A DNA stretch of 64,000 bases from Labrys sedimenti (GCF_034424805.1 NZ_JAXOUF010000001.1:682001-746000); one strand, 5' to 3'; numbered from the stretch's first letter, positions 1-8,811 are shown. Program-made: numbers and translations. Notes: a model not told the origin generated them from the sequence alone.

Positions 1-2
1 AT

Positions 3-86
3 TTCTATAGTGACGACAATCACATGTTTGAACTGCACACAGGGACTCTAGACGAACGTCTGAAACGCTATGCGGAAGGCCGCTAA
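3..86 (+). CDS. C-terminal end of a FosX/glyoxalase-family protein (partial)
   Basis: Only the last 27 residues are inside the window; the frame is open to the left edge and stops with TAA at 84-86. The tail reads DDNHMFELHTGTLDERLKRY. This resembles the end of FosX and related vicinal-oxygen-chelate (glyoxalase/bleomycin-resistance) enzymes, in which the Glu of the FELH segment is a metal ligand. FosX hydrolyses the epoxide of fosfomycin. The match is from memory on a short tail, so a general glyoxalase-fold protein is the alternative. Confidence 0.5.
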   Translation, partial: FYSDDNHMFELHTGTLDERLKRYAEGR

Positions 87-180
87 TTGCGTTGGCGTGG
101 GAATCCTGACTTTTGAAGCGTCGCAAAAGGCAGCGATTCATGCGGTACAAAACTCGGGGATATCGTGACATAGGATTGCT

Positions 181-567
181 ATGGACAAATCATACGCACT
201 TGCGGTCGTGCGCGCTTATCTTCAAGGCCTTAGGGAAGGCATGCATCAGCAGGGCAATCCTCCGCTTGCCGTTGTTGGCGAGTACCGGCTGGTGGATCCA
301 GACGGATGGTGCTTCTATTGGAATACCCAGAAAAGCGTCGAAACTGGCCGTGCCGAAGACAGGCTTATAGGTCAAGGACCAACCATCGTTCTCGCAGATG
401 GTCGATTGTTTGCCGGCGGTTCGGCCGACGCAATGTTCGAGGATCGAGGGGTTCCGCGTGTCTTGAAGCGACACGGCATAGACATTGACCGTGTGGTATG
501 GGCAGAGGGATCAGAAGCGCCGAATTCCTTTTACTCGACTGTCCAACCCTTGTCGCAAGCTCCCTGA
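181..567 (+). CDS. Imm35/YrhB-like small protein, possible immunity protein
   Basis: The product is a soluble 128-residue protein without signal or membrane segment. The middle (GWCFYWNTQKSVETG, then LIGQGPTIVLADG) has the layout of the Imm35/YrhB group: an aromatic strand, a short acidic stretch, then a G-x-G-P hydrophobic strand ending in D-G. Members of that group are often immunity proteins next to polymorphic toxins, but no toxin gene is visible in the 567 bases after it or between it and the FosX-like tail. The assignment is by pattern only. A general unknown accessory protein is the alternative. Confidence 0.55.
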   Translation: MDKSYALAVVRAYLQGLREGMHQQGNPPLAVVGEYRLVDPDGWCFYWNTQKSVETGRAEDRLIGQGPTIVLADGRLFAGGSADAMFEDRGVPRVLKRHGIDIDRVVWAEGSEAPNSFYSTVQPLSQAP

Positions 568-816
568 TTTTTGAACCGGATCGTCCGGCGTCGAAAGCAC
601 TTAGATTTCACTGTCACAAAAGTCGGACGCAAAATAGTCACCGATCCCGAAGGAGCGGGGAGTGGTAGATAGCTCAGTATCCAAGAGCAGGTGTGTATGG
701 CGGACATATATTCCGCCGTCTGTCGTCACTAAGCATCGGTAATCACAAATAATTGTTGAGAGATGCCAGCTCGATCCCATTTTGGGTCCCAATCGCGATT
801 CACATGTAAGACATGA

Positions 817-827
817 AATGTTATAAC
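817..827 (+). promoter_or_regulatory. AATGTTATAAC palindromic element, copy 1
   Basis: The 11-mer AATGTTATAAC contains the perfect palindrome GTTATAAC (820-827). The same 11-mer occurs at 3137-3147. In both places it ends 23-27 bases before a phage-type gene start and is followed by an AT-rich stretch ending ATTTG. This fits a shared promoter or operator of the virion module, but the binding protein is unknown. Confidence 0.45.
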
Positions 828-850
828 GTTACATATTTGGAGAAATCGCG

Positions 851-1135
851 ATGACGGATCAAGAGCCTCGCTCGACGGGCAGCGGGTTGGCACTTTCGAA
901 GCAGCAGATTGTCTTGGCACTTGCTGATGTTGGGAATCCCGGCAGGGACAACATGGTTCCTACTATCACTGGAAACGTCGATCCGTTGGCGGCTGACGCG
1001 GGCTCCGCTCAGTGGCTCGCCGGGGGGGCAATGGTTCCTGGCGATGCCGTCTTCCAGCTTATCCAAACTGCAACCGGCTGGAGCGCATCCCAGATGGATG
1101 CCTTCATGGAGCTAGCGAGGAGCAAAACGGTATGA
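851..1135 (+). CDS. Small hypothetical phage-module protein
   Basis: The protein has 94 residues, no membrane segment and no motif I recognise. The start at 851 follows TTTGGAGAAATCGCG, a good ribosome binding site. The stop codon overlaps the start of the next gene as ATGA at 1132-1135, so the two are probably translationally coupled. The position directly before a tailspike-like gene suggests a virion-assembly or chaperone-like role, but this is only context. Confidence 0.6.
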   Translation: MTDQEPRSTGSGLALSKQQIVLALADVGNPGRDNMVPTITGNVDPLAADAGSAQWLAGGAMVPGDAVFQLIQTATGWSASQMDAFMELARSKTV

Positions 1136-3057
1136 TCCGCTTCCTTGCGATTATCTTAGCTCTTTTCGCTACGTCCGCTTACGCGCAATATGGCACCCCC
1201 AACCTTCAAATCGATAAATCGGGCTCGACCCGCTGCCTCTATGTCTCCGATCTTAACAATACGACTGGAGCAGATAAGGCGCGTCCCTTCGGCTGCATCG
1301 ACGGCAATGGCGCGTGGAACTATCCGGCCAATCTTCGCAACCTCAAGGATATCGACGAGCTTGCCCTGCGCGGTCGTGGCTTCATTGGTGACGGCGCCAG
1401 CCATCCGCTTTCGGGTATCACCAGCCTGAATGGTCGCAGCACCGTAGGGTGGACACTATCGCAGTGGCAGGCAGTCCTTCCCTCCGCTGCTGCGCTGTCG
1501 GACGAAATCGATTGGGCCGTAGTCCAATCCTTCCTTGATGCCGCCGGCTCGAATGCCATCCGCATCAAGTTCGGCCCTGGCACCGCAGTGTTCAACAAGC
1601 CACTCAAAACCTGCCTGCAGGCTGCGATCCGCCTCGATGGAGCCGGCTGGAACTCCACGATCCTGCAGACCTCTGGCGCAAACAATGGGTGGGAACACTG
1701 CCGAGGTGCGTCAGACCCACTGATGTCAAACCGCATCGAGGCGCATAATCTCGCCTTTAAGCGCCCGTCACCCTATGCCTCGAACTCCAAGGTTGCTGTC
1801 ACCGCCCGCTTTAGGCCGCAGAGCAACGTGCATTTCGATCACGTCCAGATCGATGGCTATGATAACGGCATGGCGCTGGAGAATGCCGCAGGCTCGACGT
1901 TCAATTATGTGATTGCCACTTCGCAAGGGCCCGCGGGCGCCGCACAGCTTGGGACCGGCTTTGACCTTCAGGGCGGGCCCCATACGGATGCGGGTACCGG
2001 TCAGGCTGTTGGTGGCTCCTTTATCAACCATATCACCAACTCGCGCATGCAAGGCTTTGAGTTGGGCTATCGGTTCTATGCCCTCGGAGCCGGCCTTGAA
2101 GATATCCGCGTCACCAACTCGGCGGCCGGCGGTGTTCGGCGTGGTCTGCAGATCACTGGCAACATGACGGGTGGCGGCAATTACTCGCCGTTTGAAATCG
2201 GCATCGATAATTTCTCCTGCGATGCGACTACGACCTGTCTCGATATCGATCGCGGGTGGCATACCCTTGTGCGTGGTGGCGATTTCCTCCTGAGCCCGGC
2301 CATCGCGGCTACAACTTGGAACGGCACTGGCGCCGACTTTATCACGCTGTGCCGTGCGAACACGGTGAATATCCGTGATGCGTTCATTTCGAATAACGCC
2401 CAGGCGATCCCGATCAAGTCCATGCTCCACGTCAAGTCTGACAATGCGTGCGGCTTGACTGGTCCGATTAATCCCCTGGTATCGCAGATCACCAACAACA
2501 CATTCGAAATTGGCAACCTGACGCCATCCGATGCGGTGGTGGCTGTCGACAGCGGCGCGGCCGGTATCCTCGTCAAGGATAACGTCTTCACCAGCACTTT
2601 CGTACCGATCGAGCCTCCTGCCGGCACCTATCGGTGGAGCACAACAGACAATAACTCAGCCCTTTTCTACAACACGAACGTTGGGTTCCTCGCCGCGAAC
2701 GCACCGGCTGCCGCCGCTCGTACCAATCTAACAGCATTTAATGCGGCCTCTCTCAGTCTACCTCCCGGTCGATGGCAGTGTCAGGGCAACGTTCGGTATG
2801 TAGGTTCGGGTTCATCCACGCTCAATGTCGCCCAAGGCGGCCTCAGCACGACCTCTCTGAGTATCCCAAGCAACGGTACCGGCGGTGGATTCAAGTACAG
2901 TTTCACACAGGGTACCGATCAAGAGAATATCTACAATACTGGAACGGTAGTCTTTGACTGGACCGCTAGCACCACGATCTATCTCGTGGGTGTAGGCGCG
3001 TGGTCTGGTGGAACGCAGACAGCGAACGGCAATCTCCAATGCGTCCGGCTTAGGTAG
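1132..3057 (+). CDS. Tailspike-like right-handed beta-helix protein with signal peptide
   Basis: The start at 1132 is chosen because it overlaps the previous stop (ATGA) and gives a clean N-terminus, MIRFLAIILALFATSAYA followed by Q; the open frame extends further upstream. The 641-residue protein has a segment around residues 75-160 (RGFIGDGAS, then DEIDWAVVQSFLDAAG and RIKFGPGTAVFNKPL) like the start of pectate-lyase/beta-helix depolymerase domains. Long N- and G-rich strands follow, then a beta-rich C-terminal domain from about 560. Such proteins bind or cleave surface polysaccharide. A signal peptide is unusual for a phage tailspike, so a secreted polysaccharide lyase is the alternative. 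Confidence 0.6.
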   Translation: MIRFLAIILALFATSAYAQYGTPNLQIDKSGSTRCLYVSDLNNTTGADKARPFGCIDGNGAWNYPANLRNLKDIDELALRGRGFIGDGASHPLSGITSLNGRSTVGWTLSQWQAVLPSAAALSDEIDWAVVQSFLDAAGSNAIRIKFGPGTAVFNKPLKTCLQAAIRLDGAGWNSTILQTSGANNGWEHCRGASDPLMSNRIEAHNLAFKRPSPYASNSKVAVTARFRPQSNVHFDHVQIDGYDNGMALENAAGSTFNYVIATSQGPAGAAQLGTGFDLQGGPHTDAGTGQAVGGSFINHITNSRMQGFELGYRFYALGAGLEDIRVTNSAAGGVRRGLQITGNMTGGGNYSPFEIGIDNFSCDATTTCLDIDRGWHTLVRGGDFLLSPAIAATTWNGTGADFITLCRANTVNIRDAFISNNAQAIPIKSMLHVKSDNACGLTGPINPLVSQITNNTFEIGNLTPSDAVVAVDSGAAGILVKDNVFTSTFVPIEPPAGTYRWSTTDNNSALFYNTNVGFLAANAPAAAARTNLTAFNAASLSLPPGRWQCQGNVRYVGSGSSTLNVAQGGLSTTSLSIPSNGTGGGFKYSFTQGTDQENIYNTGTVVFDWTASTTIYLVGVGAWSGGTQTANGNLQCVRLR

Positions 3058-3136
3058 CCTAAGCAACGGCGCAAGTCAGTCGGGCACTAGTGGCCCAATC
3101 GATCTTTGGAAGGTCCTCGCACCACCTCGTCACCGT

Positions 3137-3147
3137 AATGTTATAAC
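3137..3147 (+). promoter_or_regulatory. AATGTTATAAC palindromic element, copy 2
   Basis: This is an exact second copy of the 11-mer at 817-827, again holding the perfect palindrome GTTATAAC (3140-3147) and followed within 20 bases by ATTATTTG. It lies 27 bases before the start chosen for the ribbon-helix-helix-like gene. Two copies in front of two transcription-unit starts in the same module argue against chance. Confidence 0.45.
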
Positions 3148-3174
3148 ATGCAATTATTTGAATGGCAGGTTGCA

Positions 3175-3399
3175 ATGCAAGCGACATCCTCGGGCGATAC
3201 CCAGCACAGGCCGGATCGGCGCCGATCCCGTGCGGTGAATTTCGCCGACACATTCACGTTCAGGCTTCCCGAGAGCGTTTCGGCCGCTATTCGCGCGAGC
3301 GCCGACAATTGCGGCAAGTCTAAATCGGATTGGCTTCGGGCGGTGATCATTCGTGAGGTATGCGCGCCTGCAGCGGGCGAGGGGGTATCGGTAAAATGA
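3175..3399 (+). CDS. Ribbon-helix-helix-like small DNA-binding protein
   Basis: The 74-residue protein has a segment TFTFRLPESVSAAIRASA followed by KSKSDWLRAVI: a short strand, then two helices, as in Arc/CopG-type repressors. The start at 3175 is preferred over 3148 because GGCAGG lies just upstream of it, whereas the earlier ATG sits directly against the GTTATAAC element. Its stop overlaps the start of the ejection-type gene (ATGA at 3396-3399). A regulator coupled to a virion gene may control this module, perhaps through the nearby palindrome; that link is inference. Confidence 0.6.
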   Translation: MQATSSGDTQHRPDRRRSRAVNFADTFTFRLPESVSAAIRASADNCGKSKSDWLRAVIIREVCAPAAGEGVSVK

Positions 3400-6300
3400 T
3401 CAGACTTCCTGACTCCTCGGCCGTTGGCCCTACGCCGAATGCCAACAGCGGGCGCCCTGTTGCGTCCGTCGATCTGACTGGCGAAGCGCGCGGTCTCCAA
3501 CAGGCTGGCGCCGGTATCCAGCAGGCGGCCGATGCCGGTTTCCGTGTTGCCGAAACCTTCAAGACCGACATCGACAAACAGAAGGCATGGGATACCGCGA
3601 CGCGCTGGCAGGACTTCCAGAACAAGTGGCAGACCAAAGCTCAGGGCATGGCCGACAGCATGCAGCCTGGTGGCGTCGGTACCATGGACGCCTTCCGCAA
3701 GGATTATCGTGCGGATGCTCAGCAGTTCTATTCGACCCTGCCCGAGGACTTGAAGGGTGCCTATCGCCCGCAGATTTACGACTACGAAGGCAGGCTAGGT
3801 GGCACCTTGAACACTAAGGTCCTCACCGAGAAGACGCGATATGCTGGTGAGCAGCAAACGCAGATGGACAATAGCTTCGTCAATGAAGCTGCTGCCAATC
3901 CTACCGATCCGAATGCGGCAAAAGCTGCGGCCGATAAGATTAAGGCCTACACACTCGCGAACCCAAATCTTCCACCAATCGACAAGCAGACGCGCCTGGC
4001 CAAGGTAAATGACACGGTCGCGACTGGTCTCGGGTCCGCCATCGTAGCGAACAAGGACAGCGTTCGGCAGGTTTTTGCGCAGACTGGCACGACTGGTAAT
4101 CAGCAAGCGAAGGGTCCGTTAGTATTCCAGCCGCCGGCTGATGCTGCCTCTCTCCCAAAGGGATTATCCGTTAACAATCCTCTGAATTTAAAATACTCCA
4201 AGAATGACAAGATCCCAGGCGGCAAGCAGGGCAACAGCGCTGGCGCTGCCGGTGTTATCGGGCCATCTCAGCACACCGATCAGGGTGACCCACAGGTTAT
4301 TTATGCCACTCGGCAGGATGGCTTGGTTGCTGGCATCAACTTGCTGCGTGATAAATACGCTGCCGGCATGAGAACACCGCAGCAGATCATTGCGGGCGTC
4401 AACGGCTGGACACACGGGAACGTCTCGGCGGCGGCCACTGTTGCCAAGAACATGGGCATCGGGCTTGACGACGATATCAAGCTGAATGACCCAGTGATGG
4501 CGCAGAAGTTCATGCGCGCCTTGATCGTTCAGGAACAGGGCGCCGATGCCGCCGCCAAGGTTTCCGATGCCGAGATTGCCAATGCCGTTAGCGGAAAAGG
4601 CGGCTCCCAGCCGACTGCGGCACCGCAATCAGAAAAAGGTTTGGGCTACAATCCCAATGAGGGCGATGTTCCGACCGGCGGCCCAGCTCGCGGTACCTCA
4701 ACCAGCCAAAACGTCCCACCGATCAATCCTCAGTATGGCTCGCGGTTCAATTACGCAAATGTCCAGAATATGGGGGACCCCCGATCGCCCGGCTGGGGGC
4801 AAAACAACCTCGTTCCCGTTCAGGCTGGCGGCCAAACATGGCAGGTCAATAAGCAGGCCGCATCAGCTTTCCAGGGGTTCCTTGGTGATTTAGCGGCGGC
4901 TGGCTATCCCCTGAAATCCAGTGGCGGTTTCAATTATCGAAACGTTCGCGGCGGCTCAGAGCTCAGTCAGCACGCCTTTGGCACGGCGATCGATATCGAT
5001 GCCGAAAACAACGCGATGGGTTCGACCAAAACGAATCTGCCGCCGAATGTGCGTGAGCTCGCCGCCAAGTGGGGCCTGGTTTGGGGCATGGATATCAAGG
5101 GTCGCCCCGATCCCATGCACTTTGAATGGGCCGGTCCTGGTGGTGTTCAGAATATGCCGTCCGGTCAAGCCGACCCCTACTCCGTCGCTCGTTCCTACTT
5201 CCAGCGCCAGTTCGGCGACAATGTCGATCCCGATATCCTGAACCGTCTCGCCAATGCCGCTGTCACAGCGCGCAATCAGTTCAATGCCGATGCCCGCCAA
5301 TTGATTGGGCAGGTCTCGCAAGATGCCCCAACTGCCATCGCCAATGGTGGAAAATACACCGGCGCAATGCCATCCAGGCAGGATTTCGAGGATGCCTTCG
5401 GGCGCGAGGCCGGTCAGAAATACACGGCCTTTCAGGCCAGCTTGCAGACCGCGCAGCAGACCTTCGACATGGGCACCCAGTCCGATGCCGATGTGAAGGC
5501 CACAGTTGCGGCCGCAAAGTCCAAGATGGACGCCACAACGGGCGAAGGCGCAGCACTAGCTGCCTCGCAGTATGAGACCGCAGCCAAGGCGGCAGAGGCC
5601 ACGCTGAAGGCTCGCGCTGGCGATATCGTCGGCTACACCCAGCAGCACTTCCCGAACGTGAAGCACGCCTGGGAGACCTATGCATCCAATCCGTCGCAGG
5701 ATGCGCTCGCCACTGCCATCGGCGCTACGACCGCGGCACAGGCTCAGCTTGGTACCAAGGGCACCGACCAGGCCGTGTTGCCGGCGAACATCGTCGATGA
5801 CTTCGTTGCCAGGACCAAGCAGCCGAACCGCACGACAGAGCAGAACATGCAAGACCTGGCGGGCGTTGTGTTCGCAACCAATGATCCCGGACAACAACTC
5901 GCGATTTTTGATCAGCTGAGGAAAGCTGGCATCGCTCCGGAAGCCGAAACGGTTCTGAGAGCCTATCGTCGCGAGGACAAGGCCTCAGCTCGATTTCTGG
6001 CAGCGGTAATCGATGCCAAGAACATTCCGGAGAAGAAAGAGCAGGGCGGTGATACCGTGGCCGATGCCGTCGACCGTCAGATGACCGATCCGGCTACCGG
6101 CATCGCCCGCACCCTCTATGGCCTGGACATCGGGCGTGAAGGTAACCTCGAAACCTACACCACAGACCGCAACGTCTTCATCAAGGGTGTCAAGGTGAAA
6201 GTGCTGGAGGGCATGACGCAAAACGATGCCGTCAAGTTCGTCAATAAGGCTCTCTATGGCGACGCTCGCATTGTAGATCAGGGGAATGCGAGGATCACTG

Positions 6301-6866
6301 TTTCTGGCACACGAAACGACGAAGCCATCGTTCAGGGCCTTTCCCATCAGATGGGGGCGGTACGCCAAGCCCTGACTTCCTATGGCCTTGTGCATGGCAT
6401 GGATGGAACGCCGGACGAGAGGAACACAAAAGCCGTTATCGAGCGCCTGAATCAGTTCCGCGCCAACGACATTGCGAGCACCGGAACATGGCGTGATATC
6501 GGCGACGGCTTCGGCTTTGTGGACAATGCCACGGGCCTGTTTGTCGCCGGCAAGGACGGCAAGCCGCTGATCATCTCGCCTGATCGAGCGGAAGCCGAGG
6601 GGCTATTGCGCCAGTCTGCCGACGAGACCGTGAAGAAGAACCTATCAGCCACCCCGAAGGCGCCCGTTAACGCGCCGCCTCCTGGCAACAACCCTGCAAA
6701 CGTGCGGCCGCAATCTGAATTCCAGCCCTCCGCCAACATGGATGGCCTCGGCTTCAATCCGCCCGAGCCCAAGCAGGATTCGTTGATGGACTTCATCCCG
6801 GCCGACCAGAAGGCCGGTCCGGTGCCATCCATGGACAGCATCTTGAAGCCTGAAGGCGGGAACTGA
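3396..6866 (+). CDS. Large phage ejection/internal virion-type protein with two cell-wall-active regions
   Basis: The start at 3396 overlaps the previous stop and drops a 12-residue spurious extension. The product has 1156 residues and many A/Q/D-rich helical stretches. Residues about 259-400 (NNPLNLKYSKNDKIPGG to QEQGADAAAKV) resemble a muramidase-like domain seen in phage structural proteins. Residues about 450-580 carry a D,D-carboxypeptidase-like (peptidase M15/VanY) site: SQHAFGTAIDID near 525 and DPMHFEW near 571 supply the zinc-binding His/Asp/His pattern. Such proteins open peptidoglycan during DNA delivery. The rest, including the Pro-rich C-terminus, is not recognised. Confidence 0.65.
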   Translation: MIRLPDSSAVGPTPNANSGRPVASVDLTGEARGLQQAGAGIQQAADAGFRVAETFKTDIDKQKAWDTATRWQDFQNKWQTKAQGMADSMQPGGVGTMDAFRKDYRADAQQFYSTLPEDLKGAYRPQIYDYEGRLGGTLNTKVLTEKTRYAGEQQTQMDNSFVNEAAANPTDPNAAKAAADKIKAYTLANPNLPPIDKQTRLAKVNDTVATGLGSAIVANKDSVRQVFAQTGTTGNQQAKGPLVFQPPADAASLPKGLSVNNPLNLKYSKNDKIPGGKQGNSAGAAGVIGPSQHTDQGDPQVIYATRQDGLVAGINLLRDKYAAGMRTPQQIIAGVNGWTHGNVSAAATVAKNMGIGLDDDIKLNDPVMAQKFMRALIVQEQGADAAAKVSDAEIANAVSGKGGSQPTAAPQSEKGLGYNPNEGDVPTGGPARGTSTSQNVPPINPQYGSRFNYANVQNMGDPRSPGWGQNNLVPVQAGGQTWQVNKQAASAFQGFLGDLAAAGYPLKSSGGFNYRNVRGGSELSQHAFGTAIDIDAENNAMGSTKTNLPPNVRELAAKWGLVWGMDIKGRPDPMHFEWAGPGGVQNMPSGQADPYSVARSYFQRQFGDNVDPDILNRLANAAVTARNQFNADARQLIGQVSQDAPTAIANGGKYTGAMPSRQDFEDAFGREAGQKYTAFQASLQTAQQTFDMGTQSDADVKATVAAAKSKMDATTGEGAALAASQYETAAKAAEATLKARAGDIVGYTQQHFPNVKHAWETYASNPSQDALATAIGATTAAQAQLGTKGTDQAVLPANIVDDFVARTKQPNRTTEQNMQDLAGVVFATNDPGQQLAIFDQLRKAGIAPEAETVLRAYRREDKASARFLAAVIDAKNIPEKKEQGGDTVADAVDRQMTDPATGIARTLYGLDIGREGNLETYTTDRNVFIKGVKVKVLEGMTQNDAVKFVNKALYGDARIVDQGNARITVSGTRNDEAIVQGLSHQMGAVRQALTSYGLVHGMDGTPDERNTKAVIERLNQFRANDIASTGTWRDIGDGFGFVDNATGLFVAGKDGKPLIISPDRAEAEGLLRQSADETVKKNLSATPKAPVNAPPPGNNPANVRPQSEFQPSANMDGLGFNPPEPKQDSLMDFIPADQKAGPVPSMDSILKPEGGN

Positions 6867-7011
6867 TGGCAAAGGCACTTTGAGTAGTCAGCCGATCCTT
6901 TCGCCTCGATATGAATGGGCCTCTATTCAGGAGGGGTAGGCGCGCGTATACGGTGACGCCCAATGGAAGGGCTAGTCAGATCGATGAGTTGCTTTTTTCT
7001 GGGGCGCTTAG

Positions 7012-8148
7012 ATGAGTATTTTTGACGACATTGCCCGTCATGATCTTGCTCCACCCTTGGCAAATGATACGGACTTCTCGTACCTGAATCGCTCTAATCG
7101 CGTTGAAGCTACGCGAGTTCGAGTCTTGGTGGATAGCTGGTTTGAACGCTATCCGTTGGAGGATCGGGGAGGGCTTGCCGAACGATTCAGGTCCTCGATT
7201 AATCATCAACATAAAAGTGCATTTTTCGAACTCTTTCTGCACGAGTTTGTTCTGGCGACTGGTCATCGTATCATCGCTATCGAACCACCCCTTGCCCACA
7301 CCCGCTATCGGCCGGATTTTCTTGTCGAATCCCCAGGCGGTGGACGCTTCTATCTCGAAGCTGTCTTGGCAACTGGACTATCTGACCGCGAAAGAGCTGA
7401 GCAGGCGAGGCTAGATACAGCCCTTGCTCTCATCGACCGAGCTGACGCACCACAGCATTTTTTGGACGTGACGACCCGTGGTGCGCCCACCGATAACATT
7501 TCGGGTAGGAAATTAATGCGCGGTCTGAATCAATGGATCGCGGCACTTCCTGATGGCGACGCAGCCGCAGATATTGCGCCATTTTGCTGGGAAGAGCACG
7601 GAGTCCGTATTGAACTGAAAGCCTGGCCGCGCCTTCATCCTGGTGCCCCGGGTAGAGCAATTGGGATAAGGCATTTCCCTTTTCGTGCAGGGAGGGGGCA
7701 GGCAGATATTCGAGAGGCGGTTGTCTTCAAGGCGGAAAAATATGGTGTCCTTGACCATCCGTTGGTCATTGCCGTCAATTCGTTCGAACACTTCCAGCCA
7801 CAGGACGACCTCCTAAATGCTCTATTCGGTAGCGTTAGCGTTGCGATCCGAATTGAAAACGGACGTCGGCAGGTTGAGGAGAGACGTGCTCCAGATGGTG
7901 TTTGGTGGGGGCCACGCGGTGCTAGGAAGAAGGGGGTCGGTGCTGTGCTTGCGTTTGCACGCGTAGATCCCTGGAATTTCGCATCTCGGCACGGCTGCCT
8001 CGTGATTAATCCATGGGCAACATTGGAACTACCACCGCTGCACTTCGGCATAGATGAGGTCTTGTCGAGAAACGGAAATCTGCAGAGAACCCAAGGGGCA
8101 ACGCTCGGCCAACGATTGGGATTACCGGGCCGATGGCCGGAGACCTAG
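7012..8148 (+). CDS. Hypothetical protein with a possible PD-(D/E)XK nuclease-like core
   Basis: This 378-residue soluble protein belongs to no family I can name. Around residues 97-117 it reads YRPDFLVE, then FYLEAV after a short turn, which has the spacing of a PD-(D/E)XK nuclease core (Asp in one strand, E-x-hydrophobic in the next). The usual Lys is replaced by Ala. A conserved-looking W/G-rich region GVWWGPRGARKKGVGAVLAF lies near residue 300. It stands alone between the phage module and a cluster of small exported proteins. A nuclease or inactive nuclease-fold role is only a suggestion. Confidence 0.55.
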   Translation: MSIFDDIARHDLAPPLANDTDFSYLNRSNRVEATRVRVLVDSWFERYPLEDRGGLAERFRSSINHQHKSAFFELFLHEFVLATGHRIIAIEPPLAHTRYRPDFLVESPGGGRFYLEAVLATGLSDRERAEQARLDTALALIDRADAPQHFLDVTTRGAPTDNISGRKLMRGLNQWIAALPDGDAAADIAPFCWEEHGVRIELKAWPRLHPGAPGRAIGIRHFPFRAGRGQADIREAVVFKAEKYGVLDHPLVIAVNSFEHFQPQDDLLNALFGSVSVAIRIENGRRQVEERRAPDGVWWGPRGARKKGVGAVLAFARVDPWNFASRHGCLVINPWATLELPPLHFGIDEVLSRNGNLQRTQGATLGQRLGLPGRWPET

Positions 8149-8375
8149 CCACTGCACGTGAGGCTAATCCAATTTCAGACTGACCTATATTGGAGCTAGA
8201 TTCATGGGCAATAGTCAGGCGCCCACGCGCGTCGTCTCGGTAGTTATGCGGAACCGACTTCCGCCATTAATGCGCAGTTTGTCATTGAAAGGATTGAGTT
8301 TTGCTGGGGGTGCCCTTGAAAGATCCCAATCCCGGTCCCTGTTTCACGATCAGCTGTCTGCGGACGAGCCCATAG

Positions 8376-8711
8376 TCATGGCGAGCGGGCGCGGGTATTG
8401 AATTTGTCGACTGCCTCGTTCACGGCCTCATTCGCAGCTCGACTCTCGGATACCAAGCAATCCTGATAATTGCGGATCTTGTTTTGGTATTCGAGCACTT
8501 CGTTCTTGCAATCCGAGAAATCGAATTCCGAGGCAAACTTCCCGAACATATCAACGCATGATGGCGCCTTGGGCCGCTCCAATTTCTCGCCATCAAGTGC
8601 GAAGAGTGGTCGAAAATCGCGGCACGCGAAATCCAAGGTAAGCGCACCAGTCATCGTCGGAGTGAAGGCGAATGCCGACATTACCAGCATGATTGAAAGC
8701 TTGCCCTTCAC
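8376..8711 (-). CDS. Small exported hypothetical protein
   Basis: The 111-residue product starts MKGKLSIMLVMSAFAF, a signal peptide probably cleaved near residues 22-23 (TGA-LTL). The mature part has four Cys (FAC, SCVDMF, SDCKN, QDCLV), which could form two disulfides, and a helical C-terminus. It lies on the minus strand next to two other small exported proteins. I do not recognise the family. The protein is probably periplasmic. Confidence 0.5.
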   Translation of the reverse strand: MKGKLSIMLVMSAFAFTPTMTGALTLDFACRDFRPLFALDGEKLERPKAPSCVDMFGKFASEFDFSDCKNEVLEYQNKIRNYQDCLVSESRAANEAVNEAVDKFNTRARSP

Positions 8712-8811
8712 CTGTCGCTCCCGTCTCGCCCCTCACCCAAGTAAGGCGCATGCCGCGATGGCCGCGCGCTTAGATCATCGGCGGCTATTGTCTAGGATTG
8801 ATCGAGCTAAA

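Noticed and set aside
601..792. 63-residue minus-strand frame with few Arg
   Set aside because: It has no ribosome binding site or recognisable motif and lies in the leader of the 851 gene.
8204..8401. 65-residue plus-strand frame
   Set aside because: The site before the start is weak and the composition is unlike a folded protein; it overlaps the end of the exported protein on the minus strand.
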